Positions 1-7,503 of a DNA stretch of 64,000 nucleotides are shown in pieces. The notes below the pieces were generated by a model. The model worked only from the letters and a program-made list of their open reading frames with translations, ran no database searches and was not told where the DNA came from. The position numbers were made by a program, and so were the translations under genes. This DNA is from Gordonia namibiensis NBRC 108229 (GTDB taxonomy: Bacteria; Actinomycetota; Actinomycetes; Mycobacteriales; Mycobacteriaceae), in the NCBI RefSeq assembly GCF_000298235.1, contig NZ_BAHE01000028.1, positions 1 through 64,000 on the forward strand, read 5' to 3'. Positions within the stretch are counted from its first letter, which is position 1; each line of letters opens with the position of its first letter.

Positions 1-44
1 GACGAGCCACGAAGGGCTGGCGACGGTGCGTTGCAGGCCCTGGC

Positions 45-647
45 TCAGTCCCGGATTCGCGCGGCTTCGATGGCCGGGGCGATGATCTCGGCGAGGTCGG
101 CCGCGACGTCGCGGTTGCCTTCCGGCGGCATCGCGACGAAGCTCAGCGCCATGCGGGTGATCGCGCGCGAGATCCGCTCGATGTCGGAATCAGGCATGGT
201 CAACCATGTCGACTCGCGAAATGCCTGCGACAGTCGCTCGCTCGCAGTGGCGATGATCGGCGCCACGTCGGTCGTGATGAGTTTCATCAGATCCGGCTTG
301 GCCTCGCCGGACAGCAGTGACGCGATCAGGGGATCGGTGGCCACGCCGGTGAAGTACTCGGTGAACGCAGTGCGCAGCGCGCCGGTGACATCGCCGACGT
401 GGTCGGCGAGAGATTCGGCGACATGCCCTGCGAAGCGGTTCGCCAACCTGACCGCATATCCCTGTGCCAGGCCGTATCTCGACCCGAACTCGTTGTAGAC
501 GGTTTGTCGGCTCACACCGGTGGCGGCGGCGACATCCGACATGCGGATCGCCGACCAGTCGCGCTCAGTCAGAAGGTCATGCAACCCGTCGAGTAACGAG
601 TTGCGCAGCAGCGACTCGCTGTCCTGCCCGTGATTACGTGTCGTCAT
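45..647 (-). CDS. TetR/AcrR-family transcriptional regulator
   Basis: A 200-residue one-component repressor-type regulator. The N-terminal helix-turn-helix is clear at about residues 30-65 (MSDVAAATGVSRQTVYNEFG), followed by an all-helical ligand/dimerisation domain. I chose the ATG at 647 because the reading frame upstream of it (to 914) is low-complexity arginine/histidine-rich and overlaps the neighbouring small gene. With this start the gene overlaps the upstream small ORF by ATGA, suggesting translational coupling. The inducer and targets are unknown. The palindromes just upstream of the pair (971-1026) make autoregulation plausible. Confidence 0.88.
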   Translation of the reverse strand: MTTRNHGQDSESLLRNSLLDGLHDLLTERDWSAIRMSDVAAATGVSRQTVYNEFGSRYGLAQGYAVRLANRFAGHVAESLADHVGDVTGALRTAFTEYFTGVATDPLIASLLSGEAKPDLMKLITTDVAPIIATASERLSQAFRESTWLTMPDSDIERISRAITRMALSFVAMPPEGNRDVAADLAEIIAPAIEAARIRD

Positions 648-964
648 CCTGCCGCGCCGACCGGCACCCGCGCGTTCGAGATCTCGGCGCGCAGCGTACG
701 TCCGAAACCACCGCCCACGCCGCTCTTGGTGTCGACGTCCACGTCGAAGTGCGCGGCCATCGCCGGCCACCCGTTCATCTGAATGTTGCGGCTGTGCTGC
801 ATGGACCACGCAAGCGGGACGCGCGGGAGTGGGGTCGCAGGACCAGGAGCGAGTCCGAGGTCGGTGGCGATGGTCATGGCCACCAGTTTGCCGTGCTCGG
901 TGGTGGTGGGCCACTGCCCGGCACCTGTCGGCTCACCGGGACGGACGGTCGCCGGGCCAGGCAC
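644..964 (-). CDS. hypothetical protein coupled to the TetR gene
   Basis: An ORF of up to 106 residues ending in an ATGA overlap with the downstream TetR gene. The first codon is GTG at 964; an internal ATG at 877 (protein beginning MTIATDLGL) would give 77 residues and may be the real start. I do not recognise the sequence. There is no signal peptide or membrane segment, and the C-terminal half contains a glycine-rich stretch (GVGGGFG). It could be a small conserved gene or the degraded end of a larger one. The coupling to the regulator and the shared upstream palindromes are the main reasons to list it. Confidence 0.4.
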   Translation of the reverse strand: MPGPATVRPGEPTGAGQWPTTTEHGKLVAMTIATDLGLAPGPATPLPRVPLAWSMQHSRNIQMNGWPAMAAHFDVDVDTKSGVGGGFGRTLRAEISNARVPVGAAG

Positions 965-970
965 TGATCA

Positions 971-1026
971 AGACAATGGGCGTTGTCTATACAAAAGTTC
1001 CAGTTTGTAAAGTACCCTTCTACAAA
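971..1026 (-). promoter_or_regulatory. stacked inverted repeats, candidate TetR operator and promoter
   Basis: Upstream of the 644-964 / TetR pair lie AGACAA-6-TTGTCT (971-988) and TACAAA-8-TTTGTA (990-1009), with a further TACAAA at 1021-1026 that makes a second inverted pair with the TTTGTA. Read on the minus strand, TATAGA between the two palindromes resembles a -10 hexamer. The layout fits an autorepressed TetR operon. The -35 assignment is ambiguous. Confidence 0.5.
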
Positions 1027-1027
1027 G

Positions 1028-1073
1028 AAGATCCCTCGCGCGTTTCTGTCGGGGGAGGGCGCGAGGGATCTTC
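1028..1073 (-). terminator. 15-bp hairpin downstream of the secreted-protein gene
   Basis: A perfect 15-bp stem (1028-1042 with 1059-1073) encloses a 16-nt loop. It lies 65 bp beyond the stop codon of the minus-strand gene ending at 1139. No long T-tract follows, as is common for actinobacterial terminators. Confidence 0.6.
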
Positions 1074-1138
1074 CTGGGGGAACTCCGGGGCGGCGGGGGA
1101 AAAGGCCGCGTCCGGAATCGAGGGGAGCTACCCCTCTG

Positions 1139-1738
1139 TCATGGGGTGTTGATCCAGTTCAGGATCGACTGTGCGGTGGCGGGATCGCCGTTGCTGATGC
1201 CGATTGCCGCACCGATGGCAGCGCCGACCCCGGCGCCCCAGATGCAACCGACGATGACGAGGCAGCCGATGATCAGGCCGGCGAGCGCACCGATTGCTGT
1301 GGTCACGTTGCCGCCGCGGTTCCAGCCGTTGTTGATGTGCCAGATCATCTGCTGATACGCGCGATCCTTCTTCGCCGACGCGGGACGAACGCCCGCCGCG
1401 ATCGCGGCGTGAGCCTCCGGCGTGAGGATCGGGGTGAAGGTCGCCTGGGTGCGATCGGCGCTGACCTGCGTGCGCAGCGGCACCGTCGCCCCGTTGAGGG
1501 GCAGGGTCAGGGCGACGCGTTCGAGCAGCCGCCCGTTCGGGTCGACGACCCGCAGCTCGCTCCCGGCCGATACGAAGGTGGCGTTCCGCAGGGTCGATGT
1601 GATGGAGGTGCCGTCCGCGGAGGCGATCGACAAGTGTGAGGGCGCTGCAGGTGCCGGCGCGCCATGGGCAGTGCCGAACGAGATCGTGAGCACGGCGATG
1701 GCCAACGCCGTGATGCCGAACAGGCGGAAACGCTTCAT
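1139..1738 (-). CDS. secreted protein with glycine-zipper-like C-terminal segment
   Basis: A 199-residue protein beginning MKRFRLFGIT, with a Sec signal peptide (hydrophobic core about residues 6-22, cleavage near AHGA). A mostly beta-type middle region (residues 35-105) is followed by the charged linker SAKKDRAYQQ. A C-terminal hydrophobic segment (about 145-183) is rich in glycine and alanine with GxxxG-like spacing (AGLIIGCLVIVGCIWGAGVG). A GGAGAG ribosome-binding site precedes ATG 1738; the frame upstream of it looks non-coding. Secreted proteins with this plan are widespread in Gordonia, Rhodococcus and Nocardia, but I know of no established function. It may insert into or oligomerise at the cell envelope, which is inference. 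Confidence 0.75.
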   Translation of the reverse strand: MKRFRLFGITALAIAVLTISFGTAHGAPAPAAPSHLSIASADGTSITSTLRNATFVSAGSELRVVDPNGRLLERVALTLPLNGATVPLRTQVSADRTQATFTPILTPEAHAAIAAGVRPASAKKDRAYQQMIWHINNGWNRGGNVTTAIGALAGLIIGCLVIVGCIWGAGVGAAIGAAIGISNGDPATAQSILNWINTP

Positions 1739-2038
1739 CAGTCGCTCTCCACTTCGTCGTCTGCATGTGGTCGTTGCCGTCGCCGCGATGACCACACCCG
1801 GCCACCTAGTGGGCTCCGAGCGCTTTGTCGGGTTCGAGCGGTGTGATTGTTGCATCGTTCCGATCGCGCATGTGCATGTCCGATTCCATTTGGTATGAAC
1901 GGATGACGTCCAAGCATTTGGACCATGTGATCGAGGGAAGCGCCCCGAGGATGGCGCGAGGATCAGCTGTACTGACCCGGGCCGGTCGAGATCGATTGGC
2001 ATGAGGTTCGAATGGTCGGTGAGTCGTAGCATGGAGGA
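1739..2038. other. divergent intergenic region, 300 bp
   Basis: No gene is visible. The region separates the secreted-protein gene (minus) from the methyltransferase gene (plus) and should hold both promoters. I see no convincing operator or RNA element. Confidence 0.5.
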
Positions 2039-2779
2039 GTGGGTTTCGCCGTCCCGCCCGAGGCGTACGGACGCTTCATGGGCCGCTACGCCGATCCGCT
2101 CGCCGAGGTCTTCACCGCCTTCGCGGGGGTCGGTGCCGATTCGGATGTTCTCGACGTCGGGTGTGGCCCCGGGGCGCTGACCTCCCATGTGCTGACACTG
2201 GGTGCTGCTGCGAGCGCGATCGATCCGTCCCCACCCTTCGTCGATGCCTGTCGCGAACGATTTCCCGACGTTGACGTGCGCCGTGGTACTGCCGAGCAAT
2301 TACCCTACGACACAGGCGAATTCACCCACGTACTCGCTCAGTTGGTGGTTCATTTCATGACGGACCCGGTTCGCGGTCTCGCGCAGATGGCGCGCGTGAC
2401 ACGTCCGGGCGGGACCGTCGCGGCCTGCGTGTGGGACGGACCAACCGGAGCGCTCGCCCCGTTCTGGGATGCGGTACACGTGCTCGAGCCGGACGCCCGG
2501 GATGAGGCGCTGCTGTCCGGCGCGCACCGTGGTCATCTCACGGAACTCTTCGCGATGGCCGGACTGCGGAGCGTCGTCGAGGAGCCGATCACCGTCGACG
2601 TTGTCCATCCGAGTTTCGAGGAGTGGTGGGAGCCCTACGCTTTCGGCATCGGTCCGGCGGGCGAGTATGTGCAGTCGCTCGACGCCACCGATCGAAGCGA
2701 ACTCGAGGCGGTGGCGCGGAAGCGTCTCGGCGACGGGCGGTTCATCGTCTCGGCGTGGGCCGCACGCGGGACGGTCTGA
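2039..2779 (+). CDS. class I SAM-dependent methyltransferase
   Basis: A 246-residue Methyltransf_11-type enzyme. Motif I is VLDVGCGPG at about residues 37-45, an acidic residue follows strand beta2 (SAIDPSPPF), and a motif-IV/post-I region is recognisable before RPGGTVAAC (about residues 120-130). The substrate cannot be read from the sequence. The start is a GTG overlapping a GGAGGAG stretch, so initiation at the in-frame ATG fourteen codons further on (MGRYADP) is possible. The gene stands alone, convergent with the following TetR gene. Confidence 0.85.
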   Translation: MGFAVPPEAYGRFMGRYADPLAEVFTAFAGVGADSDVLDVGCGPGALTSHVLTLGAAASAIDPSPPFVDACRERFPDVDVRRGTAEQLPYDTGEFTHVLAQLVVHFMTDPVRGLAQMARVTRPGGTVAACVWDGPTGALAPFWDAVHVLEPDARDEALLSGAHRGHLTELFAMAGLRSVVEEPITVDVVHPSFEEWWEPYAFGIGPAGEYVQSLDATDRSELEAVARKRLGDGRFIVSAWAARGTV

Positions 2780-2791
2780 GCGCGAGGCGGG

Positions 2792-3382
2792 TCAGTCGTC
2801 GGACGACGGGCGCATACCCGCCAACAGGATGGACACCAGGCGCGGCACGAGGTTCGGGGTCACTGCCGCGACGGCCTCGGGCTGAGGACGTGTGATGAGG
2901 CCGATCCCGACGATCAGCTCGAGTGCGTCGAGGTCGTCGCGGACCAGTTCTGCGTTCTTGGCCGAACCGAGCAGTTCGTCGACGCGGGCCAGGGTCTGGG
3001 TCTGGGTGGTGCGGACCGCAGCGGTCACGTACTCGGCCAACGCCGCAGACAGGGCGCCGAGATCCAGCTCGACGAGCCGATTCACGAACGCCGTCCACGC
3101 GGCGTCGGGTGCGGTGGTGATCTGGGTGAGACCCTCGTCGGCGGCGCGCCCGATGTCGTTCAGGATCGCGAGCGCCACTTCGTCAGCGAGCGCATGCCGG
3201 GACTCGAAGTTGCGATAGAGCGTGGCGATCCCCACCCCGGCAGCCTCGGCGACGGTCTCGAGTGCGACACCGCCGCCCTGTGCCGCGAACAGTCGACGGG
3301 CCTCTTTGACGATCGCCTGACGACGGCGCGCTGCATCTGCTCGCATGTCCACGTCCTCTCGACCCCGTGACTCGTCCGTCAC
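2792..3382 (-). CDS. TetR/AcrR-family regulator, divergent from a membrane-protein gene
   Basis: A 196-residue TetR regulator with the HTH at about residues 38-62 (LETVAEAAGVGIATLYRNFE) and a helical C-terminal effector domain. The first ATG at 3382 is used; an internal ATG at 3346 (MRADAARRRQ) is an alternative that begins closer to the conserved domain. It is divergently transcribed from the multi-pass membrane protein at 3473 across 90 bp containing a palindrome. That is the classic arrangement of a TetR repressor controlling an exporter. Confidence 0.9.
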   Translation of the reverse strand: MTDESRGREDVDMRADAARRRQAIVKEARRLFAAQGGGVALETVAEAAGVGIATLYRNFESRHALADEVALAILNDIGRAADEGLTQITTAPDAAWTAFVNRLVELDLGALSAALAEYVTAAVRTTQTQTLARVDELLGSAKNAELVRDDLDALELIVGIGLITRPQPEAVAAVTPNLVPRLVSILLAGMRPSSDD

Positions 3383-3389
3383 ATCGGTG

Positions 3390-3433
3390 TTGACAAGCCC
3401 AGTCTAACCGGAGGACTATCATCCACTAGATAG
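3390..3433 (+). promoter_or_regulatory. promoter with palindromic operator for the membrane-protein gene
   Basis: TTGACA at 3390-3395 is a good -35 hexamer, with a weaker -10-like GACTAT about 18 bp further on. CTATC-8-GATAG (3416-3420 and 3429-3433) forms an inverted repeat over the presumed start of transcription, a suitable site for the divergent TetR protein. Confidence 0.5.
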
Positions 3434-3472
3434 CGGAGGAAAAGCATCCGGTTTAGGTCTGGAGGACGTTCG

Positions 3473-4525
3473 ATGACATCCACGGAGATGGGAATCACGG
3501 CGAATGAGGAGAAGGTGGCCTCGGGAAAGAAGACGCCGCCGGCCATGGTGATGCTGGTGGGCCTGACCGCCGGTTTAGGCGTCATCCTCATCCTCCTGCT
3601 GATGGTGTTCATCCTGCCGTCGCTGAAGAGCGGTGCCCACGATCTGCGGGTCGGTGTGGTCGGTGCGCCGGCCGCGGTCAGTTCGTTCGAGCGAAGCCTG
3701 GCCACGGCGGCTCCCGACGCGTACGAGCCACAGCGCTACGACTCGGAGGCCGGGCTGCGAGACGCGATCGAGCACCGTGAGGTGGTCGGCGGTTTCGTGG
3801 TCGACGAGGCGGGTGTCCACACCCTGGTTGCCAGCGCAGGCTCGGCGTCGATCAGCGGGAGCCTCACCGGTACCGCGCAGGCGGTCGGGCAGGCAACTGG
3901 TGAGAAGGTGACGGTCGAGGACGTCGTCCCGCTGCCCGAGGGCGACCCCACCGGCATCGGCATCGGCGGTCTCGCGTTCCCGCTCGTGTTCGGCGGTATC
4001 GTGCCGGTCGTCGCGTTCCGGAAGATCTTCCCGCGCAGCAACGGCTGGTACCTGACTGGTCTGATCACCTTCTCGGCCGTCGGTGGCGTCATCGTGGCGT
4101 CCATGCTCACCTTTGGGTTCGGCAGTATCGACACGGGATTGTGGTCGACGGGCTTCTGGGCGATCGCCGGTTCGATCGCGCTGGGTGTCGCCGCCCTGGC
4201 CATCCCTCTGGCTGGCCTGCAGAATGCGTTCGGCGCCAAAGGTTTCACCATCGGTGCGATGGTCATGATGTTCCTCGGCAATCCGCTGGCCGGTATCGCC
4301 GGTTCGGCCGCGTGGTTGCCGTCCGGGCTGGGCACCGTCGGACAGATCCTGCCGCCGGGTGCGGCCGGAACCCTGGTCCGCTCGGCCGCCTACTTCGGCG
4401 GTGCAGCCGGTCTCACCGCGGGGCTGACGCTGGCCACCTGGATCGTCGTCGGTCTGGTGCTGTTCGTCACGGGTGCGCGACGTGCCGCCGTGTCGAGTGC
4501 CGAAGCCGTCGAGATCGGCAGCTAG
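3473..4525 (+). CDS. multi-pass membrane protein, ABC-2 / YhgE-Pip-like
   Basis: A 350-residue protein with one N-terminal transmembrane helix (about residues 27-50) and an extracytoplasmic region of about 110 residues. Five further hydrophobic segments span about residues 160-335. This plan resembles YhgE/Pip-type and ABC-2 permease-like proteins that mediate export, but no ATPase gene is adjacent. A GGAGG ribosome-binding site precedes ATG 3473. The divergent TetR gene suggests inducible expression, perhaps in response to a toxic or hydrophobic compound. The substrate is unknown and the family call is moderate. Confidence 0.65.
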   Translation: MTSTEMGITANEEKVASGKKTPPAMVMLVGLTAGLGVILILLLMVFILPSLKSGAHDLRVGVVGAPAAVSSFERSLATAAPDAYEPQRYDSEAGLRDAIEHREVVGGFVVDEAGVHTLVASAGSASISGSLTGTAQAVGQATGEKVTVEDVVPLPEGDPTGIGIGGLAFPLVFGGIVPVVAFRKIFPRSNGWYLTGLITFSAVGGVIVASMLTFGFGSIDTGLWSTGFWAIAGSIALGVAALAIPLAGLQNAFGAKGFTIGAMVMMFLGNPLAGIAGSAAWLPSGLGTVGQILPPGAAGTLVRSAAYFGGAAGLTAGLTLATWIVVGLVLFVTGARRAAVSSAEAVEIGS

Positions 4526-4586
4526 GCTTCGAATCCACATCGGGGCGTCGAGTATCGAGCGCCCAACTGATCGAGGGAGACAATGC

Positions 4587-5543
4587 ATGTCGGGCCATGT
4601 GAACGTGGACAACTTCGTTCGGGCGGAGACGCACCGGATGTTCGCCGACATCCAACTGGCTGCCGGTGGGGTGGGGAAGTTCCGGCACAACCGGGAACCT
4701 GCCTCGATCGACGAGCAGACGGTGATCCGGCTCAACCGCGACACCCTCTACAGCTTCGCCATCGTCGACCTCGCCGAACCGGCGGTCCTCACACTGCCCG
4801 ACGCAGGCGAACGGTATGTGTCCGCGATGGTCGTGAACGAGGACCACTACGTCGGCGGCGTTCTGCACGCCGCGGGTGAGCACAGGCTGACGCAGGAGCA
4901 GTACGGATCGAGGTATGTCCTCGTCGCGGTGCGGATTCTGGTTGATCCGACGGATGCGGCCGACGTCGCCGCGGTCGGTGAGTTGCAGGATCGGACGACG
5001 ATCGCCTCGGCGTCGTCGGAACCGTTCGTTTCTCCCGACTACGACGCCGCGAGCCTCGACGCGACCCGTAACGCGCTGTTGGAGTTGGCCAAGGGGCTCG
5101 ACTCGTTCGACCGAACCTTCGGCGCCCGCGACGACGTCGACCCGGTCCGGCACCTGATCGGGTGCGCCGCGGGTTGGGGTGGTCTCCCGACCTCGGAAGC
5201 GACCTACATCGGCGTCGACCCGGGCACCGGCCCCGGACATTACGAACTGGTCTTTGCCGACGTCCCGGTCGACGCCTTCTGGTCGGTGTCGGTCTACAAC
5301 GCGGCGGGGTTCTTCGAGCCCAACGAGAAGAATCTGTACACGGTCAACAGTGTCACCGGCGTTCGCAACGACGACGGTTCGATCACCGTCCGGTTCATCC
5401 CGGACACCTCGGGCGACGTCCCGCCGAACGCGATCGTGACTCCGGAGGGCTGGAACTACCTCATCCGCCTCTATCGCCCCCGCCCCGAGATCCTCGACGG
5501 CACTTGGACTCCGCCGGTGTTGAAGGCGGTTGCTCAGTCCTGA
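4587..5543 (+). CDS. DUF1254/DUF1214 domain protein
   Basis: A 318-residue protein. The N-terminal half matches the DUF1254 pattern (VIRLNRDTLYSFAIVDL at about residues 46-62). The C-terminal half matches DUF1214 (FWSVSVYNAAGFFEPNEKN, followed by a PPNAIVTPEGWNY-type ending). No signal peptide is visible. ATG 4587 was chosen for its GAGGGAGA ribosome-binding site; the longer frame from 4473 overlaps the preceding gene and reads as non-coding. It lies 61 bp after the membrane-protein gene and may share its transcript. The function of the family is not established. Confidence 0.8.
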   Translation: MSGHVNVDNFVRAETHRMFADIQLAAGGVGKFRHNREPASIDEQTVIRLNRDTLYSFAIVDLAEPAVLTLPDAGERYVSAMVVNEDHYVGGVLHAAGEHRLTQEQYGSRYVLVAVRILVDPTDAADVAAVGELQDRTTIASASSEPFVSPDYDAASLDATRNALLELAKGLDSFDRTFGARDDVDPVRHLIGCAAGWGGLPTSEATYIGVDPGTGPGHYELVFADVPVDAFWSVSVYNAAGFFEPNEKNLYTVNSVTGVRNDDGSITVRFIPDTSGDVPPNAIVTPEGWNYLIRLYRPRPEILDGTWTPPVLKAVAQS

Positions 5544-5559
5544 GGCCGACTGCAGATTT

Positions 5560-5598
5560 GTATGACGTTGTGCCCGGATTCCGGGCACAACGTCATAC
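5560..5598. terminator. 18-bp perfect hairpin with 3-nt loop
   Basis: The 18-nt arm 5560-5577 is exactly complementary to 5581-5598 across an ATT loop. It lies 17 bp after the stop of the DUF1254/DUF1214 gene and is symmetric, so it could end transcription from either side. There is no U-tract. Confidence 0.6.
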
Positions 5599-5629
5599 GG
5601 AACCTAAGAGTGGTTGCACGCGTGGCCCT

Positions 5630-5715
5630 CTCGCTCCCTGAGGTGCAAGGAGTGATGGCGACGGGCCGTCCTCGCTCCCTGAGGTGCGAGCGCAGCGAGC
5701 CTCGAAGGGCCGGCG
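5630..5715. repeat. short intergenic repeat of the GAGCGCAGCGAG type
   Basis: A 17-bp sequence beginning CTCGCTCCCTG occurs at 5630-5646 and again at 5671-5687. The second copy continues into AGCGCAGCGAGCCTCGAAGG and a GGCGAC tail. The window's first 24 bases (GAGCCACGAAGGGCTGGCGAC) are a variant of the same tail. This looks like a dispersed intergenic repeat of the kind common in Gordonia and Rhodococcus genomes. Confidence 0.55.
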
Positions 5716-5721
5716 ACGCTC

Positions 5722-7317
5722 CTATTCTGAGTGCCCGTACGCGTGGTTGAGAAGTGCTGAGGCGACTACGAGTTCGACGGGTGTGGCGCCACGGAGGTCG
5801 ATGACTTCACGCAGGTGTAGGCGTGGGGTATCGCCGGACTCGGTGTCGGGTCCGTAAATTTCGGTGCGCACCTGTTGGAGGTGTTCGGCGAATCGGCGGG
5901 GTAGGTCGGGTCGACGGTTGATGCGTTCAGGGTTGGGTGGTGCGCCGGGTTCGGCGTTGAGTCGCCAGGCGCAACGGCCCTCGTCGGGTCCTTCACGCAC
6001 CATTCGGGTGGTGTAGCCGCCGGGCTGGTTCCCGACCATGCGGTTGTGTTTCGGGCAGGCCGGGGCGAGGTCGGTGATGTCGGTGAGTCCACCGTCGGCC
6101 CAGTCCAGTTGGGCGTGATGCATCTCGACGTGTGCGGCGGCGAGGTCGCAGCCGGGGGTGGAGCAGCTTTCGCCGTCGGGTCGGGCGAAGGACACCAATC
6201 GTTGTTCGCGGGTCGCGAGGCGTTTGCCGCGTCCGAAGTACAGCGGGACGGCGGTGGCGTCTTTGAACACCGCCAACCAGAGTTGGGCGTCGGCGGCCAT
6301 GTCGATGAGCTCGGGGATGGGGATGAGGGTGCCGGCGGCGGTGGTGGCGAACCCGGCTTCGCGGCGGAGGTCGTCGAGGTCGGCTTTGATGATCAGTTGG
6401 GTCGGCAACCCGCGGTGACTCTTACCCAGGAGGCCGTCCTCGAAGACAGCTTTGAGCAGGGCGTTGAACGCGTCGTGATTGAGCTGGGCGGGGGTGCGGT
6501 CATCACGTTCGGCCGCAGCAGCGACGGCGTCGGGGTCGGCGTCTTCGATCGACCCGTGTGGGGAGTCGGGGTCGTCGGGGTTGTTCATGCCGGGTGTGGC
6601 CCACACGGCGAGCAGCATGGTGACCCGGGCGAGCAGTTCGGGGGTGAGGTTGGCGGTCATTTTGGCGGTGCCGTCGGCGCGTTGGCGGTGGATGCTCAGG
6701 TTGCGGCGGCGTTTGCGGTCGGTGTCGTCGGCGAGTGTGCCGTCGGGGTCGAGGTGGGCGAGTAGGCGTGCGCCGAGGGCGGTGATGTCGGCGGGGGTGT
6801 GGTCGACGGCGATCTCGGCCATCTGTCGTTCGGCGGCGACTAGCACGTCGTGCTCTACGGCGTGCGGGATCTGATCGAGGACGTCGAGAACGGCGTGCAC
6901 GTGGGCGGTTCCGACGCGACCATCGGCGAACGCCTCGGCCAGGGCCGGGTGTGTGGGTTCGAGAGGTTGGCCGGTGGTGAAGTCGGGGTAGGTCGCGGTG
7001 GCCCGGGTTTGTTTGAGCCGCTTACCTGGGTAGGCCATGCGCAGTCGGAATTTCATGTAGTCGATCACGCTGCGGTATCCGGACTTACGCGGTAGGTCGC
7101 GTTGATCGGCTTCCACGATCTGTTGGTTGCCGGTGTACGTGAGTCGGGCGATGGCTCTTTCGATGCGAACGCCGGCTTCGTCAACCTCGGCATCGGACAG
7201 TCCGGTGAAACCTGCGTCCTGCAGCTTGTCCACGATTGTGTCGAGTTCGTCGAGTAGTACGGGCATCCGGGCAGCAGAGGTCTCGTCGACATCGCCGGTC
7301 GGTGCGATATTGGTCAT
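5722..7317 (-). CDS. DUF222 / HNH endonuclease-domain protein (13E12 repeat family)
   Basis: A 531-residue protein with the DUF222 region over about residues 40-330. A C-terminal HNH nuclease motif starts near residue 400: CSTPGCDLAAAHVEMHH, then DLAPACPKHNRMV, giving the Cys pairs and the HH/N residues expected of a metal-binding beta-beta-alpha nuclease. The 13E12 family is highly expanded in mycobacteria and relatives, and its role is unclear; mobility or DNA-damage functions have been suggested. ATG 7317 has GGGAGG at good spacing, while the frame upstream is non-coding. A LexA-like box lies 26 bp upstream. The gene is flanked by repeats, consistent with a mobile or multicopy element. Confidence 0.88.
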   Translation of the reverse strand: MTNIAPTGDVDETSAARMPVLLDELDTIVDKLQDAGFTGLSDAEVDEAGVRIERAIARLTYTGNQQIVEADQRDLPRKSGYRSVIDYMKFRLRMAYPGKRLKQTRATATYPDFTTGQPLEPTHPALAEAFADGRVGTAHVHAVLDVLDQIPHAVEHDVLVAAERQMAEIAVDHTPADITALGARLLAHLDPDGTLADDTDRKRRRNLSIHRQRADGTAKMTANLTPELLARVTMLLAVWATPGMNNPDDPDSPHGSIEDADPDAVAAAAERDDRTPAQLNHDAFNALLKAVFEDGLLGKSHRGLPTQLIIKADLDDLRREAGFATTAAGTLIPIPELIDMAADAQLWLAVFKDATAVPLYFGRGKRLATREQRLVSFARPDGESCSTPGCDLAAAHVEMHHAQLDWADGGLTDITDLAPACPKHNRMVGNQPGGYTTRMVREGPDEGRCAWRLNAEPGAPPNPERINRRPDLPRRFAEHLQQVRTEIYGPDTESGDTPRLHLREVIDLRGATPVELVVASALLNHAYGHSE

Positions 7318-7342
7318 GACGGTCACCTCCCGATCTCGCTGT

Positions 7343-7358
7343 GCGAATATACGTTCGA
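7343..7358 (-). promoter_or_regulatory. candidate LexA/SOS box upstream of the HNH gene
   Basis: On the minus strand the sequence is TCGAACGTATATTCGC. It differs at two palindrome positions from the mycobacterial SOS consensus TCGAAC-N4-GTTCGA. It sits 26 bp upstream of the start codon. Several M. tuberculosis 13E12 genes are reported to carry SOS boxes, which supports the call. Confidence 0.6.
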
Positions 7359-7503
7359 ATATACACCCAATGCCACTGCCCTGCAGAAGTTTTCGTCCTC
7401 GGTGTGAAGTCCGAGAATTGTCGGTGGCGTCGTGTAATGGGCCTTTGTCGTCGATGGGCGCCCGGTATAAAAAGAGCACCGGCGTCGGGTATCGGGTAAT
7501 CCC

